Positions 18,566 to 27,692 of a stretch of DNA of 64,000 nucleotides are shown here, one piece after another (position 1 is the stretch's first letter; each line of letters begins with the position of its first letter). Source of the DNA: JARRNE01 sp963824085 (GTDB lineage: Bacteria > Pseudomonadota > Gammaproteobacteria > Chromatiales > Chromatiaceae); contig CAWGNT010000004.1 in NCBI GenBank assembly GCA_963824085.1, positions 115,194 to 179,193 on the forward strand, read 5' to 3'. The notes beneath the pieces are model-generated. The model ran no database searches, was not told the origin of the DNA, and saw only the letters and a list, made by a program, of their open reading frames with translations. Both the position numbers and the translations under genes were made by a program.

Positions 18566-19353
18566 TGCCAATTCTCCTAACATTGGAAAAGATTCGCCGC
18601 CTCATAGGCGAGCTTTCGAACGGACTTGGCTCGCGCAAACCCCCGCGCTTTTTCTTTCCGGACCGGGCTTCGCAAACAAGCGTCGTCTGCTCATTCGTCG
18701 GCGCAGTGGTCGATTCCTTACACCTCCACATCCAAACCGTGCGTATTGGTCCGTCTGTGCTCCATAGCGCCTGGTGGTTAGCGCTGTTCCTCAGCTACGA
18801 CGAAGGGTCTGCTTTGTTACGGGGCTGAGTTTCAGGACTAATCACCTAGCGCCTTTCTTTCAGGCTGAAGAGGCAGAGTGCGGGGCGTACGTCACGCGCA
18901 CGTCAATGGTCGTCAATTTCAATTTCACTCACTTGCGGCGGCTCGCTGCCGTTGACAACGGTGCTGCAGCGCTGCACACCGGGGCGAATAGCGTAGTGGC
19001 TCAGCTATGACTGAAGGCAACGGGTCGGGTACGGGTCGGCGGGATCGACGGCGCCAGGGACGGCGCCGTCGAGACTACATGGACGTATTCACGGCGTGTC
19101 CCGACGGCCCGTACCCGACCCTGGCCAGGCAGTGGAGCTATCGTGCTAACGCTATCGAAAGCGCAAGCCCGTGTAAGGGTCTCCCGATCAGCGCGACTAA
19201 TGGCCAGGCGTCGCTATGCCGGGAAGGTCCGGAAGTGACGCCTGGCAGCCGACTGGCCGGGGTACTTCCGTTACAGAAGGAAGTCGCCGAATGGACCGGC
19301 GGAAAGGTGTACCCAGGTGAACCCACAGGTCGACAACCTATTGGAGGCTCTTC
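18566..19353. other. Intergenic region, about 790 bases
   Basis: This holds one dispersed palindromic element (19022-19121) and the leader of bufA1. I see no gene in it. Confidence 0.5.
19022..19121. repeat. Dispersed palindromic element, reverse orientation
   Basis: The arms gggtcgggtacggg and cccgtacccgaccc pair. The core appears in reverse, tacatggacgtattcacggc, and the inner hairpin is ggcgccagggacggcgcc. The flank gagctatcgtgctaa recurs beside two other copies. Confidence 0.75.
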
Positions 19354-19629
19354 ATGACCAAGCAACAACTCTTGCAGTCCGCCATCGCCAGCGCCCTCTC
19401 CCTCGGTGTTCTGGCAGCGACTGTGGCTCCCGCCGTGGCGGCTGACAAGGCGCCGGTGGAAAAGTGCCTCGGAATCGCCAAGGCGAGTAAGAACGACTGC
19501 GCGTCCAAGACGACAGGGCATGCCTGCGCAGGTCAGTCAACGGTCGACGGGGACAAGAAGTCGTTCCTCTTGGTCCCGAAAGGCATCTGCGAAAAGATCG
19601 TCGGCGGCAGCACCACACCCGGCGCCTGA
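19354..19629 (+). CDS. bufA1: BufA1-type copper-binding peptide precursor (DUF2282)
   Basis: The 91-residue precursor has a Sec signal peptide (LSLGVLAATVAPAVAA) and the DUF2282 pattern with four cysteines: EKCLGIAKASKNDCAS, ACAGQ, then VPKGICEKIVGGS. Bufferins are periplasmic peptides whose cysteines are converted to copper-chelating heterocycles by a BufB/BufC enzyme pair. The ATG follows ggaggctcttc. A bufB start follows after five bases but is truncated, so this precursor probably cannot be modified unless another BufBC acts on it. Confidence 0.85.
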   Translation: MTKQQLLQSAIASALSLGVLAATVAPAVAADKAPVEKCLGIAKASKNDCASKTTGHACAGQSTVDGDKKSFLLVPKGICEKIVGGSTTPGA

Positions 19630-19634
19630 TCGCC

Positions 19635-19955
19635 ATGGCCTCAACGGAAATCAACGTTGAGGCGCGGCCGATCCCGGCTGATGCCGGGATCGGTCTGCGC
19701 GCCCCGCATTACATCGAGGTACTTGAAACACGCCCTGCTCTGAGCTGGGTCGAGGTGCACAGCGAAAACTTCTTCGCCGACGGCGGCCGCCCGCACGAGA
19801 TCCTCGCCGCGGTGCGTTCCCTATACCCGCTCAGCCTGCACGGAGTCGGGCTCTCGCTCGGCTCCACCGATCCGCTGAACCGCCGGCAGCTGGACAAGCT
19901 CAAGGGACTGATCGATCGCTACGAGCCGGGCCTCGTCTCCGAACACCTCTGCTGG
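19635..19955 (+). pseudogene. bufB: bufB (DUF692, MNIO oxidase), first 105 codons only
   Basis: The frame starts MASTEINVEARP and shows the family's opening: GIGLRAPHYIEVLE, WVEVHSENFFADGG, LYPLSLHGVGLSLGS and LVSEHLCW. Intact proteins have about 280 residues and two or three iron sites. Homology stops around 19950, where the sequence runs straight into the 3' end of a gene on the other strand. The frame stays open as a chimera to 20375, but that part is antisense of the DUF302 gene. The bufC gene is missing. The enzyme must be inactive. Confidence 0.8.
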
Positions 19956-19958
19956 TGT

Positions 19959-20426
19959 TCAGTCGTGCGACTGCCCGCTCGCAGCTGCCGCGATCCCCTT
20001 GAGAGCGGCGTTAACCTTGTCGAGCACCTTGGAGCAGTCCCTGAGGTCGTGGCGCGCATCGAGCCACGCCGGGTCGTTATAGGCGATGCGGGTGGTGCCG
20101 CCTACGTCTTCCCACACGAGCAGCTTCTGCGGGAGATCGATGGCGACGGTCTGGCTGCACCGCATCAGCGGCGTGCCGACCTTCGGGTTGCCGAAGATCA
20201 GGAGGTCGGTGGGCCGCAGCTCAAGTCCCGCCGCTTGCGCTCCGGCGGCGTGGTCGATCCGCGCCATGACCTTCAGGCCCCGCGCGTCGATCGCCGCGAC
20301 CGCGCGGTCCGTGGTCTCCTCGACGCTGTAAGGGCTCTCCGTAACCACCATTCCGTCACCCGGCGCCGCATGTAAAGGCAGCGCAGCAATCACCAAGGCC
20401 GTCGCCATGAATCCGCGTCTAAGCAT
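19959..20426 (-). CDS. DUF302 family periplasmic protein
   Basis: The start at 20426 (MLRRGFMATALVIAALPLHA) follows gaggggag, and the product has a Sec signal peptide. The mature part has DUF302 features: SPYSVEETTDRAVAAIDARG, RIDHAAGAQAAGLELRPT, LLIFGNPKVGTPLMRCSQTV, LPQKLLVWED and YNDPAWL. Length is 155 residues. DUF302 proteins are small alpha-beta domains of unknown function that often occur beside sulfur or electron-transport genes. Its stop codon lies at the break point of the truncated bufB, which suggests it came in with the rearrangement. Confidence 0.85.
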   Translation of the reverse strand: MLRRGFMATALVIAALPLHAAPGDGMVVTESPYSVEETTDRAVAAIDARGLKVMARIDHAAGAQAAGLELRPTDLLIFGNPKVGTPLMRCSQTVAIDLPQKLLVWEDVGGTTRIAYNDPAWLDARHDLRDCSKVLDKVNAALKGIAAAASGQSHD

Positions 20427-20584
20427 GTTGTCTCCCCTCATGATGATAAGTGTCGAGCAACGCCCGTCATATGCGGCCGTGTCAGGGTTGGTCGTGGAAC
20501 CGCACGGATCCTTACACGCCAATTTGAGAATCCGGGCTGCTCCGCCTGATAATCGTAGCTTGTCGACAGCCCCGAGGAGTACTT

Positions 20585-21157
20585 GTGGCTATTGCCGAGC
20601 AGATAAACGAGTTTTTCGGAGAACGCCGCGCTGATCTCGTCCGTTTTGCCACGCTTCAGCTGCGTGACCACGGCTTGGCGGAGGATGTCGTTCAAGAGAC
20701 GCTCCTGGCCGCCCTGCAGGGCGGGGGCAAATTTAGCGGTCGCTCCAGCGTCAAGACCTGGGTTTTCTCCATCCTCAAGCGCAAGATCATCGATGTGCTG
20801 CGCGCGCGTCGGCGCGAGGTATCGTCCTCCGAGGCGGTTGACGCCGGCGAGGCGTTCGAGGGATTCGAGGAGCTGTTCGACAAGCGCGGGCACTGGACCA
20901 CCGAGCACCGCCCGCACCGTTGGACAGACCCCGAGGATTCCTTCGAGCAGCAGCAGTTCTGGCGGATCTTCGAGCTCTGTCTCGACCGTTTGCCCGAGCG
21001 GACTTCCCAGGTATTCATGATGCGCGAGCTGTTGGGACTGGAGACGGACGCGATTTGTCAGGAGCTGGGCATCACCACGTCAAACTGCTGGGTCGTCTTG
21101 CACCGCGCGCGGATGGGTCTGCGCCGGTGCCTTGAAGAGACCTGGTTCACCGGCTGA
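20585..21157 (+). CDS. ECF-type RNA polymerase sigma factor
   Basis: The 190-residue sigma-70-family protein starts at GTG 20585 after a gaggagt site. Region 2 is seen in FATLQLRDHGLAEDVVQETLLAA and KTWVFSILKRKIIDVLR. Region 4 is RTSQVFMMRELLGLETDAI then ELGITTSNCWVVLHRAR, the helix-turn-helix for the -35 element. It is followed after 19 bases by a zinc-finger anti-sigma-type protein, the usual sigma/anti-sigma pair. Similar pairs accompany bufferin operons, so this one may once have controlled bufA1; no shared promoter was identified. Confidence 0.9.
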   Translation: MAIAEQINEFFGERRADLVRFATLQLRDHGLAEDVVQETLLAALQGGGKFSGRSSVKTWVFSILKRKIIDVLRARRREVSSSEAVDAGEAFEGFEELFDKRGHWTTEHRPHRWTDPEDSFEQQQFWRIFELCLDRLPERTSQVFMMRELLGLETDAICQELGITTSNCWVVLHRARMGLRRCLEETWFTG

Positions 21158-21176
21158 GACCCGCCAGAGGACACAC

Positions 21177-21356
21177 ATGCTCAACTGCAAAGAGGCCACG
21201 CAGCTGATGTCCCAAGAGCTGGACCGCACCCTCACCTGGCGTGAGCGGACCGCCCTGCGGCTGCACGTTCTGATGTGCAGCGGATGCAGCAATTTTCGCA
21301 GGCAGATGGCCTTCCTGCGCACTGCCCTGCGCTCGCGCACAGGCGGCGAAGAATAG
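21177..21356 (+). CDS. Small zinc-finger (zf-HC2) putative anti-sigma factor
   Basis: The 59-residue protein begins MLNCKEATQLMSQELDR and has the zf-HC2 ligands Cys4 and HVLMCSGCSNF (H-x3-C-x2-C). It lacks a membrane segment, so it is a cytosolic, minimal anti-sigma factor. The ATG follows agagga and sits 19 bases after the sigma gene's stop; the two form an operon. Confidence 0.85.
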   Translation: MLNCKEATQLMSQELDRTLTWRERTALRLHVLMCSGCSNFRRQMAFLRTALRSRTGGEE

Positions 21357-21523
21357 ACGGGCGACGGCCGGCCGCTCGGATGCCCGACACGTTGACCTGA
21401 GCGGGCCGGGGCGGGTCTGTAAGGGATATACCCAGCTAACGCGATTTTTTTTCGGCCCACGGGGTTGGGCTGCGCCCGACCCGGCAAAAACGAGAAGATC
21501 AAACACAAGCGGTGTAGAACCAG

Positions 21524-24235
21524 GTGTCCGGATACATATTCATTGCGGGGATCGCCGGCCTCTTGCTCGGGGCCTGGATCGGCGGCGCGCACATGGCCCC
21601 GACGTGGGCATTGATGGGGGCGATCCTCGGCTATGCCCTGGCGCTGGGAACACGCCTCCGGCAGATAGAGCAACGCGTCTCCGAGTTGGCCGCATCGGGT
21701 CGCCCGACGCCGTCCGCGGCGAAGGCGAGCGACGAGGCCGAACCACCAGCTCCAGCAGCGGAGGAACCGCTTTCGATCGATTGGCCGAGTGAGCCGGAGC
21801 TCGGACAACCTCCCTTGGAGCCAACTGCAACACCCCGGCCCGCCGCTCCCCACGACACTCGAAAGGAGCAAGAAGACGCCGAGGCGCGACCGCCGGGACC
21901 CATTGCCGAGGCGGTGCAGCGACTCAAGGCATGGGTCGACAAAGGCAATCCCGTCGTTCAGGTTGGGACCCTGGTTCTTTTCTTTGGGGTCGCCTTTCTC
22001 GTGAAGTACGCGGCCGAGCGCGATCTCGTACCCATCGAGCTACGCCTGACTGGCGTGGCCCTCGGAGGTTTGGTCCTCCTGGCCCTGGGATGGCGGCTGC
22101 GCGTACGCACGGGTATCTACGCCACAGTGCTCCAGGGCGCCGGTATCGGTGTCATCTACCTGACGGTCTACGCTGCAGCGAAACTCTACGGGCTGATCCC
22201 TCCCGCGTTTGCACTGGTCCTTATGCTGGGGGTTGTCGCCTGCTCCGGGATCCTTGCAGTGCTGCAGGATGCATTCGCCCTCGCCCTGTTCGGGACCACG
22301 GGCGGGTTTCTGGCGCCGGTGCTCGCATCTACCGGGGGCGGAAGCCATGTCATGCTCTTCTCCTACTACGCGCTCCTGAACGCGGGCATTCTCGGCATTG
22401 CCTGGTTCCGAGCATGGCGGGTGCTCAACCTGGCGGGGTTCCTCTTCACCTTTGTCATCGGCAGCCTCTGGGGCTACCACTATTATCGGCCCGAGCTCTT
22501 CTCGACCACCGAGCCCTTCCTGGTGCTCTTTTTCCTGTTCTACGTGGCAATCGCCGTGCTCTTTGCGCAGCGCCAGCAGCCGAAGCTGCGCGGCTACGTG
22601 GACGGAGGACTGGTCTTCGGCGTGCCCCTCGTCGCGTTCGGGCTGCAAGCCGCGCTGGTAAGGGACTTCGAGTACGGACTGGCATGGAGCGCCCTCGCCC
22701 TGGGGGCGTTCTACATTGGCAGCACGGCCATGCTTTGGCACCGAGGTAGGGCTCATCTACGCCTTCTGACCGAATCATTTCTGGCCCTCGGGATCGTGTT
22801 CGCAAGCCTCGCCATCCCCTTAGCCCTCGACGGCCGCTGGACGGCCACCGCTTGGTCGCTCGAGGGGGCAGCGCTCGTGTGGATCGGCCTGCGCCAGGGC
22901 CGGCGCCTGCCCAGGGCCTTCGGCGTGCTGCTTCAGCTCGGCGGCGGACTTGCGCTGTTGATCGCAGGGGGCGCCCCGCGCGTCCTTCCCATACTCAACG
23001 GAACCTTTCTCAGCGCATGCATGGTGGCCGCAGCGGGCCTCTTCTCCGCCTGGTACTTGCGCTCCAAACAGAAAGACCTTGCCCCCTGGGAGGCGCTTCT
23101 CCCGGTGCCCTTGATGCTGTGGGGACTGGCCTGGTGGGTTGGGGCCGGATTGAACGAGATCGACTGGTATCTGACGGGGCGCACTCAGGGCGAACTGTCG
23201 CTGGCATTTGTCGCCGTTACTGCCTTCGCCGCGGGTCGGGTCGGCGCGCGCCTCACTTGGCGGGAGCTGGCGCTGACGAGCGCAGCCCTGCTGCCGATCC
23301 TCGTCCTCGTCGCCCTGAGTCAGCTCACGGACAGCCTCTACACCCACCCCTTCGGCGGCTGGGGCATCCTGGTCTGGCCCCTCGCTCTGGCGATCCAGTA
23401 CGCACTTCTGTGGCACCTGGAGACAACCTGGCCGCGTTGGATCATTCACGCCTGGCATCCCGTCAGCCTCTGGCTCCTGCTCCTGCTGGCGACGTGGGAG
23501 CTCCAGTGGCTCATCGGACAGGCGGTTCCCGATGCGGACACCTGGCGCAACATCGCCTGGGCACTGATACCCGGCCTGGCAGTAGCCACGTTGTGGCGCT
23601 ACGGCGGTCTTATTCCGTGGCCGGTCCGCCGGCACTTTCGAGGGTACGCGGTAACTGGGCTGGCGCCGGTGGCGGTCTACCTGTATCTGTGGACCATCGC
23701 CGCGAGCCGGCTCCCGGGGACGGCGGTGCCGCTGCCGTACGTACCCCTGATCAACCCGCTGGATCTCGCCCAGCTCTTCGCGCTGCTGGCACTCACTCGC
23801 TGGTGCTCGTGGCTGAGCCGAGCCGCGGAGCGTCCATCCTGGTGGCCGCGCCAAGCCCTCTGGCTGAGCATGTTGGGAGCCGGAGGGTTTCTGTGGCTGA
23901 ACACCCTCGTAGCCCGGAGCGTCCATTTCTGGGACGGCGTACGCTACAGCATCGGGCCGCTATACCATTCGATGGTCTTCCAAGCGGCGGCAGCCATCCT
24001 CTGGACACTCACCGCTCTGCCCCTCATGGTCGTCGCCAATCGCCGAGGCGTCCGCGAGCCATGGTTGGCCGGCGCAGCGCTGCTCGCGGCGGTAGTGCTT
24101 AAGCTATTCCTGGTCGACCTCTCCGGCATCGGCACCCTCGCACGCATCGTCTCGTTCCTGGTGGTCGGAGCCTTGATGCTGCTGATCGGCTATCTGGCGC
24201 CGCTGCCGCCGCGAACAGAGGTGAGTCAGCCGTGA
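21524..24235 (+). CDS. DUF2339 polytopic membrane protein
   Basis: The 903-residue protein starts at a GTG (MSGYIFIAGIAGLLLGAWIG). It has an early membrane segment, a charged Pro/Ala stretch (about 60-130), then VGTLVLFFGVAFLVKYAAER and around 25 hydrophobic spans to the end. This is the DUF2339 layout. Its last four bases overlap the start of a DUF3999 gene (GTGA), and these two families are regularly neighbours, so they probably form one envelope complex. The function is not known. A ribosome site is weak. Confidence 0.9.
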   Translation: MSGYIFIAGIAGLLLGAWIGGAHMAPTWALMGAILGYALALGTRLRQIEQRVSELAASGRPTPSAAKASDEAEPPAPAAEEPLSIDWPSEPELGQPPLEPTATPRPAAPHDTRKEQEDAEARPPGPIAEAVQRLKAWVDKGNPVVQVGTLVLFFGVAFLVKYAAERDLVPIELRLTGVALGGLVLLALGWRLRVRTGIYATVLQGAGIGVIYLTVYAAAKLYGLIPPAFALVLMLGVVACSGILAVLQDAFALALFGTTGGFLAPVLASTGGGSHVMLFSYYALLNAGILGIAWFRAWRVLNLAGFLFTFVIGSLWGYHYYRPELFSTTEPFLVLFFLFYVAIAVLFAQRQQPKLRGYVDGGLVFGVPLVAFGLQAALVRDFEYGLAWSALALGAFYIGSTAMLWHRGRAHLRLLTESFLALGIVFASLAIPLALDGRWTATAWSLEGAALVWIGLRQGRRLPRAFGVLLQLGGGLALLIAGGAPRVLPILNGTFLSACMVAAAGLFSAWYLRSKQKDLAPWEALLPVPLMLWGLAWWVGAGLNEIDWYLTGRTQGELSLAFVAVTAFAAGRVGARLTWRELALTSAALLPILVLVALSQLTDSLYTHPFGGWGILVWPLALAIQYALLWHLETTWPRWIIHAWHPVSLWLLLLLATWELQWLIGQAVPDADTWRNIAWALIPGLAVATLWRYGGLIPWPVRRHFRGYAVTGLAPVAVYLYLWTIAASRLPGTAVPLPYVPLINPLDLAQLFALLALTRWCSWLSRAAERPSWWPRQALWLSMLGAGGFLWLNTLVARSVHFWDGVRYSIGPLYHSMVFQAAAAILWTLTALPLMVVANRRGVREPWLAGAALLAAVVLKLFLVDLSGIGTLARIVSFLVVGALMLLIGYLAPLPPRTEVSQP

Positions 24236-25605
24236 AGCCGCCGTTCGCCCTGCTCTTGCTGGCCCTCTTCTTTACACCGGTCCTCGCAGATACCTCGAAA
24301 CCTCTGGATTTCGCCTACGGGTTGCGGCTGGCGACACCAGAGGCCGCGCCTATCTATCGCCTCGCGCTACCCCTTGATGTGTATCGCCGCACTACCCGGC
24401 CAGACCTGGGCGATCTGCGAGTGTTCAACGCCGCCGGAGAGCCGGTCCCATCCGCGCTAAGGCGGCCGGCTCACGCCGCCGCAACGGCACCCGCACCTCA
24501 AACCCTGCCCTTTTTTCCGTTCGAACGGGTATCTCCGGAAGGCGGCGGCCGTGTCTCTGTCAAGGTCGTCACCAACGACCGCGGCGCCGTAGTAAACGTA
24601 GGCAATGCCGGGACTACATCGGACAAGGTGCGCACTGCGAGCTATCTGGTCGATCTCAGTGCCATACAGCCTGGGCGGATCAATGCCCTGACTCTCGAAT
24701 GGACGGGACCGGAGCTCGTGCATCTCGCGGTCGCGGCGAGCGACGACCTCAACCGTTGGCGGCCGCTTGTGAAGGATGCCTCCCTGCTACGGCTGGAGTA
24801 CGCCGGCCACCGCCTGGAGAAGCGACGCGTATCCCTTCCGGCGGCGGCCTATCGCTACCTGCGGCTTTCCCTGCCGCCGGAGGAGCCGCCCGTAGGGCTC
24901 ACCAGCGTAGAGGCGAGCTTCGCGAGCGTCGCACCGGAGTCGAAACGCAACTGGCTGCGACTGGCTGGCAAACCCGCGGCAGACGGAAAGGACGCCTGGA
25001 CCTTCGACACCGGCGGACCCATCCCGGTGGACCTCGTGGAGCTGGAGCTGCCGCAATCCAACAGCTTGGTCGGCGTCCGCTTGCTTTCCCGAGACGACGA
25101 CAAACAGCGTTGGCTGGCACGCGGACGCGCTGTGCTCTATCGCCTAGAGGTCGAAGGCACCCGTCTGACGAGCCGTTCCATCAGCGTGCACCGGATCACT
25201 GATCGCCATTGGCGCCTGGAAATTCAGTCCGACCCCGCCGGACTTGGCCCGGATCCCCCAACGCTCGCCTTCGGCTGGCGGCCCCGGGAGTTGTATTTCC
25301 TCGCCCGAGGCCCAGGCCCCTTTCTCCTCGCCTACGGCCGGGGCGGAACGGCGTCCTCCCCTGCGCCCATCGATGCACTGTTCCGCGACATTCGGGACGG
25401 TGCGAAAGAGGGCCTGGTGGGGCCGGCAGTCGGAACCGAAAAGGTCGTGCTGGGCGGGGAGATGCGCCTGAAGGCACCTCCAGCAGCCATCGCCTGGCGC
25501 ACCCTGCTCTTGTGGGCCGTCTTGGTTCTCGGGGTAGCCTTGCTCGGCTGGATGGCCTGGGGAATGGTCCGCCAGATGAGAACAGTCGACAACCGCGATC
25601 GTTAG
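24232..25605 (+). CDS. DUF3999 family envelope protein
   Basis: The 457-residue product starts with GTG overlapping the upstream stop. It has a signal peptide (MKPPFALLLLALFFTPVLA), a large periplasmic beta-rich region with LDFAYGLRLATPEAAPIYRL and LGDLRVFNAAGEPVP, and one C-terminal membrane anchor (LLLWAVLVLGVALLGWMAW). This is the normal DUF3999 arrangement and its partner is the DUF2339 protein. Coupled translation and fixed gene order suggest a stable complex in the inner membrane. The role is unknown. Confidence 0.9.
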   Translation: MKPPFALLLLALFFTPVLADTSKPLDFAYGLRLATPEAAPIYRLALPLDVYRRTTRPDLGDLRVFNAAGEPVPSALRRPAHAAATAPAPQTLPFFPFERVSPEGGGRVSVKVVTNDRGAVVNVGNAGTTSDKVRTASYLVDLSAIQPGRINALTLEWTGPELVHLAVAASDDLNRWRPLVKDASLLRLEYAGHRLEKRRVSLPAAAYRYLRLSLPPEEPPVGLTSVEASFASVAPESKRNWLRLAGKPAADGKDAWTFDTGGPIPVDLVELELPQSNSLVGVRLLSRDDDKQRWLARGRAVLYRLEVEGTRLTSRSISVHRITDRHWRLEIQSDPAGLGPDPPTLAFGWRPRELYFLARGPGPFLLAYGRGGTASSPAPIDALFRDIRDGAKEGLVGPAVGTEKVVLGGEMRLKAPPAAIAWRTLLLWAVLVLGVALLGWMAWGMVRQMRTVDNRDR

Positions 25606-25855
25606 GCGTGCTCCGTCAAGATGTAAAAATTCCTGACAGTGCCTCGGGTTGCCGCAACCGGCCGCTATGATCCCGCGAATCAAGCTCTGTTGGACAATCA
25701 GGTTCGCTATGGCCCTGCCGGCCACCGCGTGTTGACGCCTTTCCTGTCGCGCCCTGTCTCGCGCGGGGCCACCCACCCAACAGACCCCCTCCCGCCGGAC
25801 GCCTCTCCGTGATATGCCGAGGGAATCGAGCAGCCCAGAGGCCGCATGGTCTTGC

Positions 25856-27067
25856 TTACTTGAACAGCTTGGCGTACTCGCCGTATCCCTCTTTCTGCAG
25901 GTCCGCCTCGGGAACAAATCGCAGCGCCGCTGAGTTGATGCAGTAGCGCAGGCCGGTCGGCGCCGGCCCGTCATTGAAGACGTGGCCCAAATGGGAGCCG
26001 GCGTGCTTGCTCCGTACCTCGGTTCGCAACATGAGAAGGCTCCAGTCCTTCTTCTCGGCGATATTCGCCGGCACCAAAGGCTTGGTGAAGCTAGGCCAGC
26101 CCGTTCCCGACTCGAACTTGTCCGTCGAGCTGAAGAGCGGCTCACCGGAGACGATGTCGACGTAGATCCCGGGCGCATGATTGTTCCAGTAGGCATTGTG
26201 AAATGCCGGCTCGGTGCCGTTTTTCCGAGTCACCTCGTACTGCATGGGGCTCAACCGACGGCGCAGTGTCGCGTCGTCCGGGACCTCGTATCCTGAGTCG
26301 GCGACCATCCTCGCCGGCGTTGAGGCGTCCGCCCCGCGCACCGTTTCCGTCTGGGAAGCCTTCACCGCATGTACCGCATTAAGGGCCGCATCGGGCTTCG
26401 TCCCGCTCTGGGCGCCCGATTTCGGGTCGAGCGCGTCCTTTCCCCATGTCTTTTCCAGGAATTGATCCCGGCCTGAGCGGTAGCGGTACCAGTGATAGCG
26501 GATGGGATTCTTCTTGTAATAGTCCTGATGATATTCCTCGGCAGAGTAAAAGGGGCCGAGCGGGAGGATCTCGGTCACGATCGGCTTGTCGAAGCGCCCC
26601 GACGCAGCCAGCTCTTGCTTGGATTTCTCAGCGAGCCGGCGCTGCTCTTGATCCGCGTAGAAGATGACGCTGCGGTACTGTGAGCCCCGATCCACGAATT
26701 GTCCCCCCGCGTCCGTCGGGTCGACGTGGCGCCAAAAGACCCTCAGCAGTTGCTCGTAACTGGCCTTTTCCGGGTCGTAGATCACCTTAACGGCCTCGAC
26801 GTGGCCCGTACCTCCCGCGGAGACTTCCTCGTAGCTGGGATTGGCCACGTGCCCTCCGGTGTAGCCGGAAACGGCATCGATCACACCGGGTACCTTTTCG
26901 AAATCGGACTCGGTACACCAAAAGCAGCCGCCGGCGAACACGGCCGTCAGGGAGCCTGGGGGACTCGCGTCCGCCTGACCGTCGTCCTTCTGGTCCATGC
27001 TCTGCGCCGGATGGCAACCGCCAAGCAATGTTGCGAGGACAGCAAGTGCGGGAAGCAGGATTTTCAT
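25856..27067 (-). CDS. msrAB: Fused methionine sulfoxide reductase MsrA-MsrB, lipoprotein
   Basis: The 403-residue protein starts at 27067 after ggagat. It has a lipobox (ATLLGGC, Cys18), so it should be anchored to the envelope. MsrA follows (about 40-200) with the catalytic GCFWCTESDF and GYTGGHVANPSYEEV. MsrB (about 255-400) has ESGTGWPSF, RTEVRSKHAGSHLGHVF and the catalytic cysteine in YCINSAALRF. The CxxC zinc pairs of some MsrB proteins are absent. It repairs both S and R epimers of oxidised methionine in envelope proteins. It stands alone in its strand context. Confidence 0.93.
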   Translation of the reverse strand: MKILLPALAVLATLLGGCHPAQSMDQKDDGQADASPPGSLTAVFAGGCFWCTESDFEKVPGVIDAVSGYTGGHVANPSYEEVSAGGTGHVEAVKVIYDPEKASYEQLLRVFWRHVDPTDAGGQFVDRGSQYRSVIFYADQEQRRLAEKSKQELAASGRFDKPIVTEILPLGPFYSAEEYHQDYYKKNPIRYHWYRYRSGRDQFLEKTWGKDALDPKSGAQSGTKPDAALNAVHAVKASQTETVRGADASTPARMVADSGYEVPDDATLRRRLSPMQYEVTRKNGTEPAFHNAYWNNHAPGIYVDIVSGEPLFSSTDKFESGTGWPSFTKPLVPANIAEKKDWSLLMLRTEVRSKHAGSHLGHVFNDGPAPTGLRYCINSAALRFVPEADLQKEGYGEYAKLFK

Positions 27068-27692
27068 CGGAGATCTCCGTTGGGTTTGCTATCGGTTTGC
27101 GGCGTCACACCGCGCGAGTCCGGCGACCGATGCCTGCCGTCAACCTGATTGCGTCAGGCGATTCGCGTCGAGTGTCAGCTGAAACCTAAGGCGGGGGTCG
27201 GGTGCGGGCCGGCAGGACCCTCGGCGCAAGGGAGGGCGCCGTGGAGCTACACGGAACCTATTTACGGCCTGCCCTGACGACCCGTACCCGACCCTAGCTC
27301 CAGGGCTGAGATATGGCGCCAATCGCTTTGTGTCAAATCTAATGCCGCGGGTTCACGGCCTCTTGAAGAAACTGTAACGGCTGTAAAGATCGCATAACGA
27401 TTTCGTGTCACAACACCGGGGGAATTCTCGATCTGAGCCGGAGCGACGGGGGCGTATAATGCGGTCGGGAAGATCGGGCGGGCGGCCCGAGCCGGTCGGC
27501 AGCCGACTCGGACGTGCGCGATTAACGCACCCCGCGCCTCTGCGCAACGGGCGCGAGCACACTGGATGACGCACCGGCAGAACGACGAGCAGCCTCGCGG
27601 CGGTCAATGGAGTTGCGCACCCGCGCCCGCTGGATCAAGGTTGCTGCACCGAGCAGCCGGTTGTTGATCGCCCCGCCGATCTCTCCTTCGCC
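27068..27692. other. Intergenic region, about 620 bases
   Basis: One dispersed palindromic element lies at 27194-27294. No gene is supportable in the remainder. Confidence 0.5.
27194..27294. repeat. Dispersed palindromic element, reverse orientation
   Basis: The arms gggtcgggtgcggg and cccgtacccgaccc pair with one wobble position. The reverse core is tacacggaacctatttacggc. It sits upstream of msrAB, between two minus-strand genes. Confidence 0.65.

Noticed and set aside
19635..20375. A single 246-residue BufB-like protein
   Set aside because: Only the first 105 codons resemble BufB; the rest is the antisense of the DUF302 gene, so it is a chimera and not a full enzyme.
22820..23926. Long frames on both strands within the DUF2339 gene
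   Set aside because: They are Arg/Pro-rich shadows of a polytopic membrane protein.
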